Origin: Calothrix membranacea FACHB-236
GTDB lineage: Bacteria > Cyanobacteriota > Cyanobacteriia > Cyanobacteriales > Nostocaceae
Direction: 5' to 3'
DNA: 64,000 nucleotides
Assembly: GCF_014696315.1 (NCBI RefSeq)
Contig: NZ_JACJPX010000039.1
Span: 17,560 to 81,559, forward strand
The notes below the pieces were generated by a model, which ran no database searches, was not told the origin of the DNA, and worked only from the letters and a program-made list of their open reading frames with translations. Shown piece after piece: positions 45,404-55,064 of the stretch; position 1 is the first letter of the stretch, and every line of letters begins with the position of its first letter. Position numbers and translations under genes: made by a program.

Positions 45404-45660
45404 TGAAGCTATCTTCTCTCTCATCTCCTGATGCTCAACTTGATTTACGCGGGACTCCTTGCCCGATTAATTTTGTGCGGACAAAATTACGTCTGGAAAA
45501 AATGCCACCTGGAGGTTTGCTAGAAGTCTGGCTAGACCCAGGGGAGCCAATTGAGCAAGTTCCTGATAGCTTGGTAATGGCCGGCTATCAAGTAGAGCAA
45601 ATTGCGGATTGCACTGGTTATTTTTCCTTGTTGGTACGCCGCCCGGCGATCGCCCAATGA
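45403..45660 (+). CDS. TusA/SirA-like sulfur carrier protein
   Basis: An 85-residue protein with the TusA fold signature LDLRGTPCPINFVRTKLRLEKM; the Cys would carry persulfide. The usual CPxP reads CPIN, a variant in a family otherwise well matched (PGGLLEVWLDPGEPIEQVPDSL). It may pass sulfur to tRNA thiolation or other targets. It overlaps dnaJ by one base and rsgA by four (ATGA), so three genes of protein and ribosome quality share one transcript. Confidence 0.8.
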   Translation: MKLSSLSSPDAQLDLRGTPCPINFVRTKLRLEKMPPGGLLEVWLDPGEPIEQVPDSLVMAGYQVEQIADCTGYFSLLVRRPAIAQ

Positions 45661-46862
45661 CAGGAGAAGTTGATTTTGCTACTGGACAGTTACTCGGTAC
45701 AGTGTTAGCTGTACAGGCAAATTTTTATCAAGTACAGCTGGATGTAGGGGACAAGGAGACAAGGGGAATAGGTGAGACAGCGTTGCGAGAGGGTTTCCCT
45801 CCGCAGGCGACTGCTTTCCCCGAAGGGGTTCTCGAAGAGTCCCCGACGAAGGGGGACAAGGAGAAAAAATCCGATGAAAATGTCAGAGACTCCTCCTATC
45901 CCTCAATGCTCCTTTGCACCCGCAGAACACGCTTGAAAAAAATTGGTCAACAGGTGATGGTGGGCGATCGCGTCGTTATTGAAGAACCCGATTGGGCTGG
46001 CGGACGTGGTGCGATCGCTGATGTTCTACCCCGTCAAACTGAGTTAGACCGTCCACCAATTGCTAATGCCAACCAAATTCTGCTGGTATTTGCTGTTGCC
46101 GATCCGCCTTTGGAACCCTATCAGTTAAGTCGCTTTTTGGTGAAAGGGGAATCTACTAATTTAGATGTGCTGTTATGCCTGAATAAAAGTGATTTAGTTT
46201 CACCACAAATGCAACAGGAGATTAGCGATCGCTTGATTGCTTGGGGTTATCAGCCAATATTTATTAGCGTCAGGAATGGTATAAATATTGACCATTTATC
46301 TGAATATCTAAATAATAAAATTACCGTAATAGCTGGCCCATCTGGGGTTGGCAAATCAAGTTTAATTAATTCACTGGTTCCTAATGTAAATTTGCGCGTT
46401 GGTGAAGTATCAGGTAAATTAGCTCGCGGTCGCCACACTACCCGCCACGTAGAGTTATTTGAATTGCCTACTAAAGGGTTACTCGCTGATACCCCCGGCT
46501 TTAACCAACCTGACCTTGATTGTACTCCCGAAGAATTAGTATATTATTTCCCCGAAGCCAGAGCGCGGTTAGCAACTGGTAGCTGTCGGTTTAGTGATTG
46601 TCTGCATCGAGAAGAGCCTGATTGTGTTGTTCGGGGAGACTGGGAACGTTATCAACATTATTTAGAATTTTTGTCCGATGCGATCGCCTATCAAACTCAT
46701 CGTCAACAACAAGCAGACCCCGAATCTACGCTGAAGTTAAAAACTAAAGGTAAAGGTCAGGCTCAGTACGAACCAAAATTAGAAAGTAAAAAATATCGTC
46801 GTGTGGCTCGCAAGACACAACTGCAAGCTTTACAAGATTTATACCAAGATAGCGAAGAATAG
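45657..46862 (+). CDS. rsgA: Ribosome small-subunit biogenesis GTPase RsgA
   Basis: A 401-residue circularly permuted GTPase. After the N-terminal OB fold come NKSD (176-179), Walker A AGPSGVGKSS (226-235) and DTPG (278-281); the zinc knuckle has Cys310, Cys315, His317 and Cys323. It checks late 30S assembly. ATG 45657 overlaps the TusA-like stop (ATGA); an upstream in-frame ATG at 45609 lies inside that gene. Residues about 31-84 are an unusual Glu/Lys/Pro-rich insertion in the OB fold, encoded by repeat-like DNA. Length is about 50 residues above what I expect for the family. Confidence 0.93.
   Translation: MTGEVDFATGQLLGTVLAVQANFYQVQLDVGDKETRGIGETALREGFPPQATAFPEGVLEESPTKGDKEKKSDENVRDSSYPSMLLCTRRTRLKKIGQQVMVGDRVVIEEPDWAGGRGAIADVLPRQTELDRPPIANANQILLVFAVADPPLEPYQLSRFLVKGESTNLDVLLCLNKSDLVSPQMQQEISDRLIAWGYQPIFISVRNGINIDHLSEYLNNKITVIAGPSGVGKSSLINSLVPNVNLRVGEVSGKLARGRHTTRHVELFELPTKGLLADTPGFNQPDLDCTPEELVYYFPEARARLATGSCRFSDCLHREEPDCVVRGDWERYQHYLEFLSDAIAYQTHRQQQADPESTLKLKTKGKGQAQYEPKLESKKYRRVARKTQLQALQDLYQDSEE
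45747..45905. repeat. Repeat-derived in-frame insertion inside rsgA
   Basis: The DNA contains GTTTCCCTCCGCAGGCGACT and CCCCGAAGGGGTTC, the same vocabulary as the intergenic repeats near 47.5-47.7 kb (GGGTTTCC, CCGCAGGCGACTGGC, CCGAAGGATTC). It keeps the reading frame and adds about 50 residues between the first and later strands of the OB fold. Confidence 0.65.
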
Positions 46863-47514
46863 AGTGCGTATACGTGGAGTAGCTTGTATGTGAACTACCC
46901 ACAATTGAAGCGCAAAAGCGAGCAGAAAGTAGTGATTGCGACGCTCATATCTCGCTACTGCTTGGCGGTGAGATGTCTGGCTTCTATTGGTTTTAGCGAA
47001 AATGAGAAAACCCACAAAGTAACACACTTTGCAGGCAAGATTTACATTATAGGATAGCTTGATGTTAACACTTGCTTGACGGTAATACTTGCTTGATATA
47101 ACAAATCATACAAACTTTATAAAATTTCATACCCTATACAAGTGTGTATTTATACTTTATTAGATCACTATGTATTGATTTCCAAGATTTTTATAAACAC
47201 CTATTTTAATTGCTTTGCTAGAGTTTAATCTGATTTTTTTTGAATTGTAAAGTTTTATATCTTAATTAAAATTTTTTTATTTTTTATAAAAGCCCTGTCT
47301 TACGTGTAATAAAAGCTTTCAGTATTTCTCTGTCAAGCTTTATAGTATCTTCACAAATCAATAGGGTTTGATGCAACAAGTAATTATTTAGTTGGCAAGC
47401 AGTATTTAAATATAGTTAGCAGTTATACCTTAGGGCTAGCACTTGTAATAAGCTGATACGCACCTAAATCAAATATTCTGGCGTTAAGACTGTCAAGGGT
47501 CAAGAGGAGCCAGT

Positions 47515-47690
47515 CACGTGCGGTGAGACCAGCGCTGCAGGAGGGTTTCCAACGCCACTTGCTTCAAGTCGGGGAACCCGCCCAACGCAGTGGCTCCTCC
47601 GCAGGCGACTGGCGCTCGCGTAGCGTATCCGAAGGATTCACCCGTTCGCTGAAAGCGTTCCCGCAGGGTAGGGAGGTCTCTCAAGGGTAG
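47515..47690. repeat. Mosaic repeat block A
   Basis: Contains AGGAGCCAGT, TTGCTTCAAGTCGGGG, CCCAACGCAGTGGCTCCT and CTCGCGTAGCGTATCCGAAG, bounded by GTCAAGGGT near each end. The AGGAGCCA/TGGCTCCT pieces are inverted. Part of it is repeated in block B. Confidence 0.65.
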
Positions 47691-47804
47691 GTATTTTGTA
47701 TTTGTCCATTTTTTGGCTATTTCAGCCGATGCTTAAATCCTGAAACGACCAAACCACGTTAAACAATTAAGAATTTTCTCAACTATTTTTGAGATTTTGA
47801 AAAC

Positions 47805-47945
47805 CCTACCCTTGAAAGGGTAGGGAGGTTCCCTCCGTTGAGTGAACTGGCGTTCCAAAGTCAAAGGCCAGCTTAGACTTTTGACTTTTGAACGCCAGTT
47901 GCTTTAAGTTGGCAAAGCCGCCCAACGCACTGGCTCCTTTTGACA
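47805..47945. repeat. Mosaic repeat block B
   Basis: Starts with the hairpin CCTACCC-TTGAAA-GGGTAGG and ends with TTGCTTTAAGTTGGCAAAG and CCCAACGCACTGGCTCCTTT, a diverged copy of the end of block A. An inner inverted pair, ACTGGCGTTC and GAACGCCAGT, surrounds AAAGTCAAAG-type bases. Confidence 0.6.
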
Positions 47946-48225
47946 AGCTAAGTGCGAAATATACAATTTAAATGCGTAATAGCTTAGATATTGAAAGTTA
48001 TTGATTTCACATAATTAGGATTTGCTGGAATGAGAAAGGAGTCACACTATCTCTCGCCACTACTCAAGATATTTTTGGTAGAGATAGTGGTCATTTTTGT
48101 GTGCAAGGATATTTATTGAGAAAAAATCATTAATTAATGTCACAACTCCAATAAAGTCTTAAAATATTGTTAATTTCTGCCAAACCCCTCGACCTTCAAT
48201 TTCCACGTACCACCCCAGAATAATT

Positions 48226-49815
48226 ATGGCTAAAGGCTACGTCGCGCTTGTTCTCCACGCACATCTACCCTTCGTTCGTCACCCAGAAAGTGATTATGTG
48301 TTGGAGGAAGAATGGCTATATGAAGCCATTACTGAAACTTATATTCCCTTATTGAAAGTATTTGAAGGACTAAAGCGAGACGGTATCGACTTTAAAATCA
48401 CGATGAGCATGACACCACCTTTGGTATCAATGCTCCGTGATCCTCTGTTACAAGAACGTTATGATGCACACTTAGCCCAACTAGAAGAACTGATCGAACT
48501 AGAAGCTGAGCGTAATATTCACAATGGACATTTGAAGTATTTAGCAGAACATTACGCTACTGAGTTTAATGAAGCGCGTCAGATATGGGAACGCTATAAG
48601 GGTGATTTGGTAACTGCTTTTAAGGAGTATCAAGATACAAATAACCTGGAAATTATTACTTGTGGTGCTACCCACGGCTATTTACCACTAATGAAAATGT
48701 ATCCACAAGCTGTGTGGGCACAAATTCAGGTAGCTTGTGAACACTACGAAGAAACCTTTGGTCAAGCACCTAGAGGCATTTGGTTGCCTGAGTGTGCTTA
48801 CTATGAAGGTGTGGAACGGATGTTGGCAGATGCAGGGTTGCGCTACTTCCTCACCGATGGTCATGGTATTCTTTATGCCCGTCCCCGTCCTCGGTTTGGC
48901 ACCTATGCTCCTATCTTTACTGAAACGGGTGTGGCTGCGTTTGGACGCGATCATGAATCTTCTCAACAGGTATGGTCTTCTGAGGTGGGCTATCCGGGTG
49001 CAGCAGAATACCGCGAGTTTTACAAAGATTTGGGCTGGGAAGCAGAATATGAATATATTAAGCCCTACATTATGCCCAACGGTCAGAGGAAAAATACGGG
49101 TATCAAGTATCATAAAATTACTGGACGTGGCTTAGGTCTTTCCGATAAAGCACTTTATGACCCTTACTGGGCAAAAGAAAAAGCAGCAGAACACGCTGCT
49201 AACTTTATGTATAATCGGGAACGACAAGCTGAACATCTACATGGGATAATGCAGCGTCCGCCGATTATCGTTTCGCCATACGATGCAGAGTTATTTGGAC
49301 ATTGGTGGTATGAAGGCCCCTGGTTCATTGATTACCTGTTCCGTAAATCATGGTATGACCAAAAAACCTATGCCATGACCCACTTAGCAGATTATTTACG
49401 CGAACAGCCGACTCAACAAGTTTGTCGTCCTTCGCAGTCGAGTTGGGGTTACAAGGGATTCCATGAATATTGGTTAAATGATACCAATGCATGGATTTAC
49501 CCACATTTGCACAAAGCGGCTGAACGGATGATTGAAATCTCGCACTTGGAACCAGAAGATGAATTGCAATGGAAAGCTTTAAACCAAGCAGCGCGGGAAT
49601 TATTATTGGCACAATCTTCCGACTGGGCATTTATCATGCGGACAGGAACAATGGTTCCTTATGCTGTCAGAAGAACGCGATCGCACTTGATGCGCTTCAA
49701 TAAAATCTACGATGATGTAAAAATTGGCAAAGTTGATAGTGGTTGGTTAGAAAAAGTCGAATTAATGGATAATATCTTCCCGAATATCAACTATCGGGTT
49801 TATCGTCCTTTGTAA
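48226..49815 (+). CDS. GH57 1,4-alpha-glucan branching enzyme
   Basis: A 529-residue GH57 protein with DUF1957-type C-terminus. It begins KGYVALVLHAHLPFVRHPE; the catalytic nucleophile is the Glu in GIWLPECAYYEG, and the acid Asp is in SPYDAELFGHWWYEGP. These enzymes form alpha-1,6 branches in glycogen, or in some cases have amylase-type activity. It acts in the cytoplasm on storage polysaccharide. No other glycogen gene is adjacent. The long upstream gap contains repeats. Confidence 0.9.
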   Translation: MAKGYVALVLHAHLPFVRHPESDYVLEEEWLYEAITETYIPLLKVFEGLKRDGIDFKITMSMTPPLVSMLRDPLLQERYDAHLAQLEELIELEAERNIHNGHLKYLAEHYATEFNEARQIWERYKGDLVTAFKEYQDTNNLEIITCGATHGYLPLMKMYPQAVWAQIQVACEHYEETFGQAPRGIWLPECAYYEGVERMLADAGLRYFLTDGHGILYARPRPRFGTYAPIFTETGVAAFGRDHESSQQVWSSEVGYPGAAEYREFYKDLGWEAEYEYIKPYIMPNGQRKNTGIKYHKITGRGLGLSDKALYDPYWAKEKAAEHAANFMYNRERQAEHLHGIMQRPPIIVSPYDAELFGHWWYEGPWFIDYLFRKSWYDQKTYAMTHLADYLREQPTQQVCRPSQSSWGYKGFHEYWLNDTNAWIYPHLHKAAERMIEISHLEPEDELQWKALNQAARELLLAQSSDWAFIMRTGTMVPYAVRRTRSHLMRFNKIYDDVKIGKVDSGWLEKVELMDNIFPNINYRVYRPL

Positions 49816-49830
49816 GTAGGGGTTGGGATT

Positions 49831-49932
49831 GGGGACTGGGGACTGGGGACTGGGGACTGGGGGACAAGGGGAGAAATTCCCATTACCAATGACCAATGAC
49901 CAATGACCAATGACCAATGACCAATGACCAAT
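49831..49932. repeat. Heptameric tandem repeats GGGGACT x4 and GACCAAT x6
   Basis: Four perfect GGGGACT units (49831-49858) are followed after 32 bp by six perfect GACCAAT units (49891-49932). This is the cleanest heptamer array in the window and lies between the branching-enzyme gene and the NADH dehydrogenase gene. Confidence 0.9.
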
Positions 49933-50098
49933 TACCAATTCCCTGTTCCCTCCTTATCTGAATAATTGCTGAGAAAACGGTGAAAACTAAATCGGAAATT
50001 CCATTGAATTTCTCAGCCAAGCTTTAGCTGTTCATAACTTAAGGGTTGCTATGTAACGTGATACTGAAAGCAGTTCACTCACAGCAACTCATAAACTT

Positions 50099-51514
50099 AT
50101 GCAGCAAGCGTCTCAAGCCACAGTCATCCTGGGTGGTGGCTTCGCTGGACTGTTTACAGCTTTACATCTAAGTCAGCGAAAATCTACACATCCGACTATT
50201 TTAATTGAACAGCGCGATCGCTTCAGTTTTAAACCGTTGTTGTATGAACTACTCAGCGGTGAACTACATAGCGCTCAAGTTTACCCTCGCTACAACGAAC
50301 TACTAGCAAGTAGTAACGTCACTTTTGTGCAAGATACGGTGAAATCAATTCATCTAGAGCAAAGCCAAGTGACTGTAGCATCAGGTAGGATTTTTAACTA
50401 TAGAAACTTAGTATTAGCACTTGGTAGCAAAACAACCTACTTTAATACTCCCGGTGCGGCAGAATATGCCATGCCTTTTACATCGGGAGAACAGGCGATC
50501 GCACTGAGAAAGCATTTACGTCACAGTCTGCATCAGGCAATCCAAACTTCAGATTCAGCACGGCGGCGGCTACTACTGACTGTTGCTATCATTGGGGCTG
50601 GCCCAGCTGGGATTGAATTAGCCTGTACATTAGCAGATTTGTTGCCTATCTGGTACGACGAATTAGGCGGTGATGCTGCGGAAATTCGAGTAGTGCTAGT
50701 CAACCGCAGTAAAGAAATTCTCAAAGGAGATGTAAATAGCCATTTGCGCTGTACAGCTCAACGTGCCATGAAAGGGCGTATAATTCCCGTTGATTTTCTG
50801 TTTGATGCATCTGTCACCAAAATTCAAACTGATGGTGTTGAGTATCAGCAAAATAATCAAACACAAATTTTACAGGCGGGAACCATTGCTTGGACGGCGG
50901 GAACAACAGCTAATCCCTTGTTGATGAATTTACCAGTTGCAAATAATCGCGGGCGATTGCTGGTGACACCGACATTGCAACTTCCAGATTTTCCCGAAGT
51001 ATTTGCAGCCGGAGATTGTGCCGCAGATAGCGATCAGCCTCAACCACCCACAGCACAAGTAGCTTATCAACAAGGAATTGCGATCGCGCAAAATATCCAG
51101 CGTCAGCGGGAAGGAAAACTGCCTATCCCTGTAGAAATCAAGATGCGCGGGACTTTGATGAAACTGGGACTCAATGAAGGCGTGGCGAACTTGTTCAATA
51201 AAGTCCAGATTCAAGGACAACCCGGACATTTAATTCGCGAAGCCACATACTTACAACTATTACCAAACGCCGCTCATAATCGCAAAATTACAACGGAGTG
51301 GCTTACCGATGAATTATTCCAGCGTCATCGTCCTGCTTCTTATATGCAACTAGGGCAAACGCCTTGGCTATCTGGAGTTGCAACCTTAGCGGCTGGGCTG
51401 ATTTTCGCTACTCCCTTAGTATGGCGCGCTGCTCAACCTATGCAATTTCAGCAAAATCTGCATTGGACAGGGGTACCAACTCTACTCAATCAACTTGCAC
51501 CCCCTACTCAATAA
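50099..51514 (+). CDS. Type II NADH dehydrogenase-like flavoprotein
   Basis: A 471-residue FAD/NAD(P)-binding protein. The FAD motif is VILGGGFAGLFTALHLS; the NADH motif is AIIGAGPAGIELACTLAD; FAAGDCAAD closes the FAD site. A C-terminal hydrophobic helix (about 425-445, GVATLAAGLIFATPLVW) should attach it to a membrane. Such enzymes pass electrons from NAD(P)H to quinone without pumping protons. Cyanobacterial NDH-2 proteins may act as redox sensors. The DoxX-like gene starts 61 bp later and is probably cotranscribed. Confidence 0.85.
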   Translation: MQQASQATVILGGGFAGLFTALHLSQRKSTHPTILIEQRDRFSFKPLLYELLSGELHSAQVYPRYNELLASSNVTFVQDTVKSIHLEQSQVTVASGRIFNYRNLVLALGSKTTYFNTPGAAEYAMPFTSGEQAIALRKHLRHSLHQAIQTSDSARRRLLLTVAIIGAGPAGIELACTLADLLPIWYDELGGDAAEIRVVLVNRSKEILKGDVNSHLRCTAQRAMKGRIIPVDFLFDASVTKIQTDGVEYQQNNQTQILQAGTIAWTAGTTANPLLMNLPVANNRGRLLVTPTLQLPDFPEVFAAGDCAADSDQPQPPTAQVAYQQGIAIAQNIQRQREGKLPIPVEIKMRGTLMKLGLNEGVANLFNKVQIQGQPGHLIREATYLQLLPNAAHNRKITTEWLTDELFQRHRPASYMQLGQTPWLSGVATLAAGLIFATPLVWRAAQPMQFQQNLHWTGVPTLLNQLAPPTQ

Positions 51515-51575
51515 GCTTTGCTCTCCGTCTTTTTCTGCGTGAAATCACTCTTATTTAATCTTCAGGAGTACATCA

Positions 51576-52091
51576 ATGAGATACTTACTTAACCTGCGGA
51601 CTGCTGTTAGCTTCAATCGCATTATCATGGGCCTTTTCTTTTTCGTTTCTGGGATTGCTAATTATCTCAACTTTAATGTTGCTAACGGTTTCTATCAAAC
51701 TGTAATCACACAAAAACTACAAATAATTGGCCCAGGAATTCCTCCGGGATGGGAAGGTGTAGGGCCGCTACCTTCATTAATTGCAATTCCCTATGCTTGG
51801 TTACTACCTTTAGCAGAAATTTTATTAGGTGCATTATTTGCACTTAACTATTGGGTGCGATGGACAGGTTTACTACTAATTCTCATGACTTTTAGCATTA
51901 TTTTGGCATTTGGCATTATTCCCGCTGGCACTTTATTTCCTAACGGCGCAGAAAGTTTTAACAAAAATATCCTCTTCATGACATTGATTTGGATATGTAT
52001 TGCCTACGATGCTTATGAGCAAAAAATGAGCCGCCGCCGCACTGAAGCAATGGCTAATTATGCTGTTAATAATTCGATGGACGATATGTAA
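51576..52091 (+). CDS. DoxX-like membrane protein
   Basis: A 171-residue protein with four hydrophobic helices (about 14-32, 68-88, 92-112, 132-150) and motifs like RIIMGLFFFVSGIANYLNF and PLAEILLGALFALNYWVRW, which fit the DoxX family. CAGGAG lies eight bases before the ATG, a strong ribosome-binding site. Placement after the NDH-2-like gene suggests a role with quinone or redox chemistry in the membrane, an inference. Confidence 0.75.
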   Translation: MRYLLNLRTAVSFNRIIMGLFFFVSGIANYLNFNVANGFYQTVITQKLQIIGPGIPPGWEGVGPLPSLIAIPYAWLLPLAEILLGALFALNYWVRWTGLLLILMTFSIILAFGIIPAGTLFPNGAESFNKNILFMTLIWICIAYDAYEQKMSRRRTEAMANYAVNNSMDDM

Positions 52092-52209
52092 GGGAATGGG
52101 TAATTGGTAATTGGTGATGAGGATTTGAGTCTGTTATAGTATTGCAAAAGTTAAACCTTGGTGAATTTGCGATCGCAATGAAATATCACAAGTAAATTGT
52201 TAAAATCAT

Positions 52210-53715
52210 TTATCTATGTCGCGTTTGAGCGATCGCTTGATGCCATGAGTCTAGTAAGCTTAAGCGATGATCGCTGCTAATTTTCGGTTCAAACCATTGA
52301 TCGGCTTGCCATTGCTGCAAAATTTCGGCTTCACTTTCCCAATAACCAATCGCTAAACCTGCTAAGTAAGCAGCACCCAAGGCTGTAGTTTCGGTAATTT
52401 TGGGACGCACAACTGGCACACCTAAAATATCTGCCTGAAATTGCATTAATAGATTATTGCGAGATGCACCGCCATCTACTCGCAGTTCCCGCAGATGTAG
52501 CTGGGAATCTTGGCGCATCGCCTCAATTACGTCAGCCGTTTGATAAGCAATGCTTTCTAAGGCTGCACGGGCAATATGGGCACTAGTTGAACCACGAGTT
52601 AAACCAGTAATCGTACCACGAGCGTAACTGTCCCAATAAGGTGCGCCCAAACCGACGAACGCAGGTACAAAATACACACCACCAGTATCGGGAACGCTAC
52701 CTGCTAAGGCTTCAACATCTTCACTGTGCTTGATAATTTCCAGTCCATCACGCAACCATTGCACAACTGCGCCAGCAATAAAGACGCTGCCTTCTAAAGC
52801 ATAGTCAGTACGTCCATTGATGCGCCAGGCGATCGTAGTTAGTAGCTTGTGGTTAGATTGCATGGGCTGATTACCTGTATTCAGCAGTATAAAGCACCCA
52901 GTACCATACGTATTTTTTGCCATACCTGATTGCAATGATGCTTGACCAAAGGTCGCAGCTTGTTGATCGCCAGCAATACCTGCAATGGGAATGCGGCTAC
53001 CGAAAATACCTTCAGATGTATATCCATATACCTCTGATGAACTCCGCACCTCTGGCAGCAGGGAACGGGGAATACCAAGAATGGATAGCAATTCATCATC
53101 CCATTGCTGAGTGTGAATATTGAACAACAAAGTTCTGCAAGCATTAGTTACATCTGTGATGTGGAGTTCTCCCTGAGTGAGTTTCCACATTAACCAGCTA
53201 TCGACAGTGCCAAATGCTAGTTCTCCGCGTTCGGCTTTTTCACGGGCATAAGGTACATTATCAAGTAACCATTTAACTTTAGTGCCGCTAAAGTAAGCAT
53301 CGATTACTAATCCTGTTTTTTGCTGGAATATTGTCTCATGTCCCGCTGCTTTCAGTTGATCGCAGTCAGCAGCAGTGCGGCGATCCTGCCAAACGATCGC
53401 ATTGTAAATCGGCTTACCTGTTTGCCGATCCCAGACTATAGTAGTTTCTCGTTGATTGGTAATGCCAATAGCTGCAATATCACTAGCTTTAATACCAATC
53501 CGCGCTAAGGCTTCATTAGCCACACCAACTTGCGAAGACCAAATTTCATCAGCATCATGTTCTACCCAACCAGGTTGCGGAAAGATTTGTGTAAACTCCT
53601 TCTGAGCAACCGTCAGCATATTGCCATCACGGTTAAATATAATAGAGCGCGAGCTAGTAGTACCTTGATCAAACGCCAGAATATATTTAGTCACGTCGCT
53701 TTGCTCCGAATTCAA
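52210..53715 (-). CDS. glpK: Glycerol kinase
   Basis: A 501-residue FGGY kinase. It has [16 protein letters not shown] at the N-terminus, [11 protein letters not shown], the substrate region [16 protein letters not shown], the second FGGY signature and [21 protein letters not shown]. It makes glycerol 3-phosphate from glycerol and ATP. Full length and intact. No glycerol transporter or glpD gene is adjacent. Confidence 0.95.
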   Translation of the reverse strand: MNSEQSDVTKYILAFDQGTTSSRSIIFNRDGNMLTVAQKEFTQIFPQPGWVEHDADEIWSSQVGVANEALARIGIKASDIAAIGITNQRETTIVWDRQTGKPIYNAIVWQDRRTAADCDQLKAAGHETIFQQKTGLVIDAYFSGTKVKWLLDNVPYAREKAERGELAFGTVDSWLMWKLTQGELHITDVTNACRTLLFNIHTQQWDDELLSILGIPRSLLPEVRSSSEVYGYTSEGIFGSRIPIAGIAGDQQAATFGQASLQSGMAKNTYGTGCFILLNTGNQPMQSNHKLLTTIAWRINGRTDYALEGSVFIAGAVVQWLRDGLEIIKHSEDVEALAGSVPDTGGVYFVPAFVGLGAPYWDSYARGTITGLTRGSTSAHIARAALESIAYQTADVIEAMRQDSQLHLRELRVDGGASRNNLLMQFQADILGVPVVRPKITETTALGAAYLAGLAIGYWESEAEILQQWQADQWFEPKISSDHRLSLLDSWHQAIAQTRHR

Positions 53716-54013
53716 AATTCAAAACACCCATAAATAAATTTAAGGGCTTGTATCCTTTCCAGGTAGGTGAACTGCACAAAACGCATTACAAAATATAGCG
53801 CGATCGCACTCACCCTCAAGTTGCCAATTTTGAAACTTTTTAGTTACTGGTTCGCTAAAAAACTTGGCGGGGAAAGGGGAAAGGGTAAGGGAGAAAAACC
53901 TTTCCCCCTTACCCCTTCACCTTTCCCCATAAATTTTTCTGTACTAAGGTAGTAGACTTCACAATAGTCTTTCGATAAAAATACTATAAATCGACAGCCA
54001 TAGTGTACTTAAG

Positions 54014-54781
54014 ATGGAAGGGACAAATAAAGCTAATCCAGAAGGTTTTTGGCCACTGAATTTTCTTAAAAAGCTGCTTATAGCTCATTGGCGTTCTTTA
54101 TTAATCCTGTTAATAGGAGTTTATTTACCTTTTCAACTGTTTGAACTTTTGGCAGTTAAGATATGGCAGAATGCAGCCGGTTTTCCTTGGGATGTGCCGA
54201 TATTGCTGGCAATTCATTCTCAAGCCATACCACAATTAGATGCGATCGCAGTCATCCTCACAAAGTTTGGGTCTTTTTGGACTGCATTACCTATATTTAC
54301 TGCGATTGGTATTGTATTCTGGCAAAGACGCTGGTGGCGATCGCTGACTTATTTACTCACCGCAGCATTCGGAAGTCTGATTATCAACCGCACTGCTAAA
54401 GAATTAATGCATAGAGTGCGTCCGCAACTGTGGGTGTCTGGTGCGCCGGAATTTGATTATGCATTTCCCAGTGGTCATGCTATGACGAGTATGACTCTGG
54501 TAATAGTTTTAGTAATTTTGAGCAAGGATAAACCCTGGCGCTGGTTAGTTATGCTTTGCGGTGGTTTATATGTCTTGGCGATCGCTTGGACAAGGCTTTA
54601 TTTAGGGGTTCACTTCCCCAGTGATATTTTGGCAGGTTGGATGGTTGCGATCGCCTGGTCAATCGGAGTTAGTTTAATTATCAAACCTCTCCTGATTGCA
54701 ACTAACCCCTTAAATAATGTTCAACCTGTAGAAGAAACTTCTTTATTACCAAAGGAAAAACAAGTTTTAGCAAAAGATTGA
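54014..54781 (+). CDS. PAP2-family membrane phosphatase
   Basis: A 255-residue membrane protein with about five or six hydrophobic helices. The three PAP2 motifs are complete: KELMHRVRP (K-x6-RP), PSGHAMTS and RLYLGVHFPSD (R-x5-H-x3-D). It should remove phosphate from a lipid such as phosphatidate or undecaprenyl diphosphate on the outer face. The substrate cannot be told from sequence. A C-terminal polar tail follows the last helix. Confidence 0.88.
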   Translation: MEGTNKANPEGFWPLNFLKKLLIAHWRSLLILLIGVYLPFQLFELLAVKIWQNAAGFPWDVPILLAIHSQAIPQLDAIAVILTKFGSFWTALPIFTAIGIVFWQRRWWRSLTYLLTAAFGSLIINRTAKELMHRVRPQLWVSGAPEFDYAFPSGHAMTSMTLVIVLVILSKDKPWRWLVMLCGGLYVLAIAWTRLYLGVHFPSDILAGWMVAIAWSIGVSLIIKPLLIATNPLNNVQPVEETSLLPKEKQVLAKD

Positions 54782-55040
54782 TCGGCTGTTACAAACAGGA
54801 CTTACGCAACTGGTACACTCATCTTCTGGTTTAAGAGTCAACGGTCAAAGGTCAAAAATTAAGATTTTTTGGACTTTGGACTTTTGACCTTGGACAGCCT
54901 AAACAAGACAATGTGCAATATAAGCTAGTATGGCAATTATGCCTACTGGAAAATTTAGATACTTTAAATCAGTGTTAATTTATACGATTTCGAGTTTTTA
55001 GAATGGTTATACTCGTTTCTAGGTTCTACCTGGGAATTAC

Positions 55041-55064
55041 GAAGTGGCTTTGCCACTTCTTTTT
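55041..55064 (+). terminator. Rho-independent terminator
   Basis: GAAGTGGC-TTT-GCCACTTC is a perfect 8-bp stem with a 3-base loop followed by five T. It is 260 bp after the PAP2 stop, so it either ends a long PAP2 3' end or a short RNA starting near 55018. The rest of 54782-55281 includes an inverted pair AAGGTCAAAA/TTTTGACCTT near 54849-54891. Confidence 0.8.

Larger units (their letters stand above)
46863..48225. other. 1.4-kb repeat-rich intergenic region
   Basis: No gene is supported here. The first 600 bp are AT-rich. Repeat blocks follow at 47515-47690 and 47805-47945. The last 250 bp are unique-looking and should hold the promoter of the branching-enzyme gene. Confidence 0.6.

Noticed and set aside
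53767..53952. 61-codon plus-strand frame between glpK and the PAP2 gene
   Set aside because: The second half is coded by a GGGGAAAGGG/CCTTTCCCC repeat, so it is repeat DNA rather than a gene.
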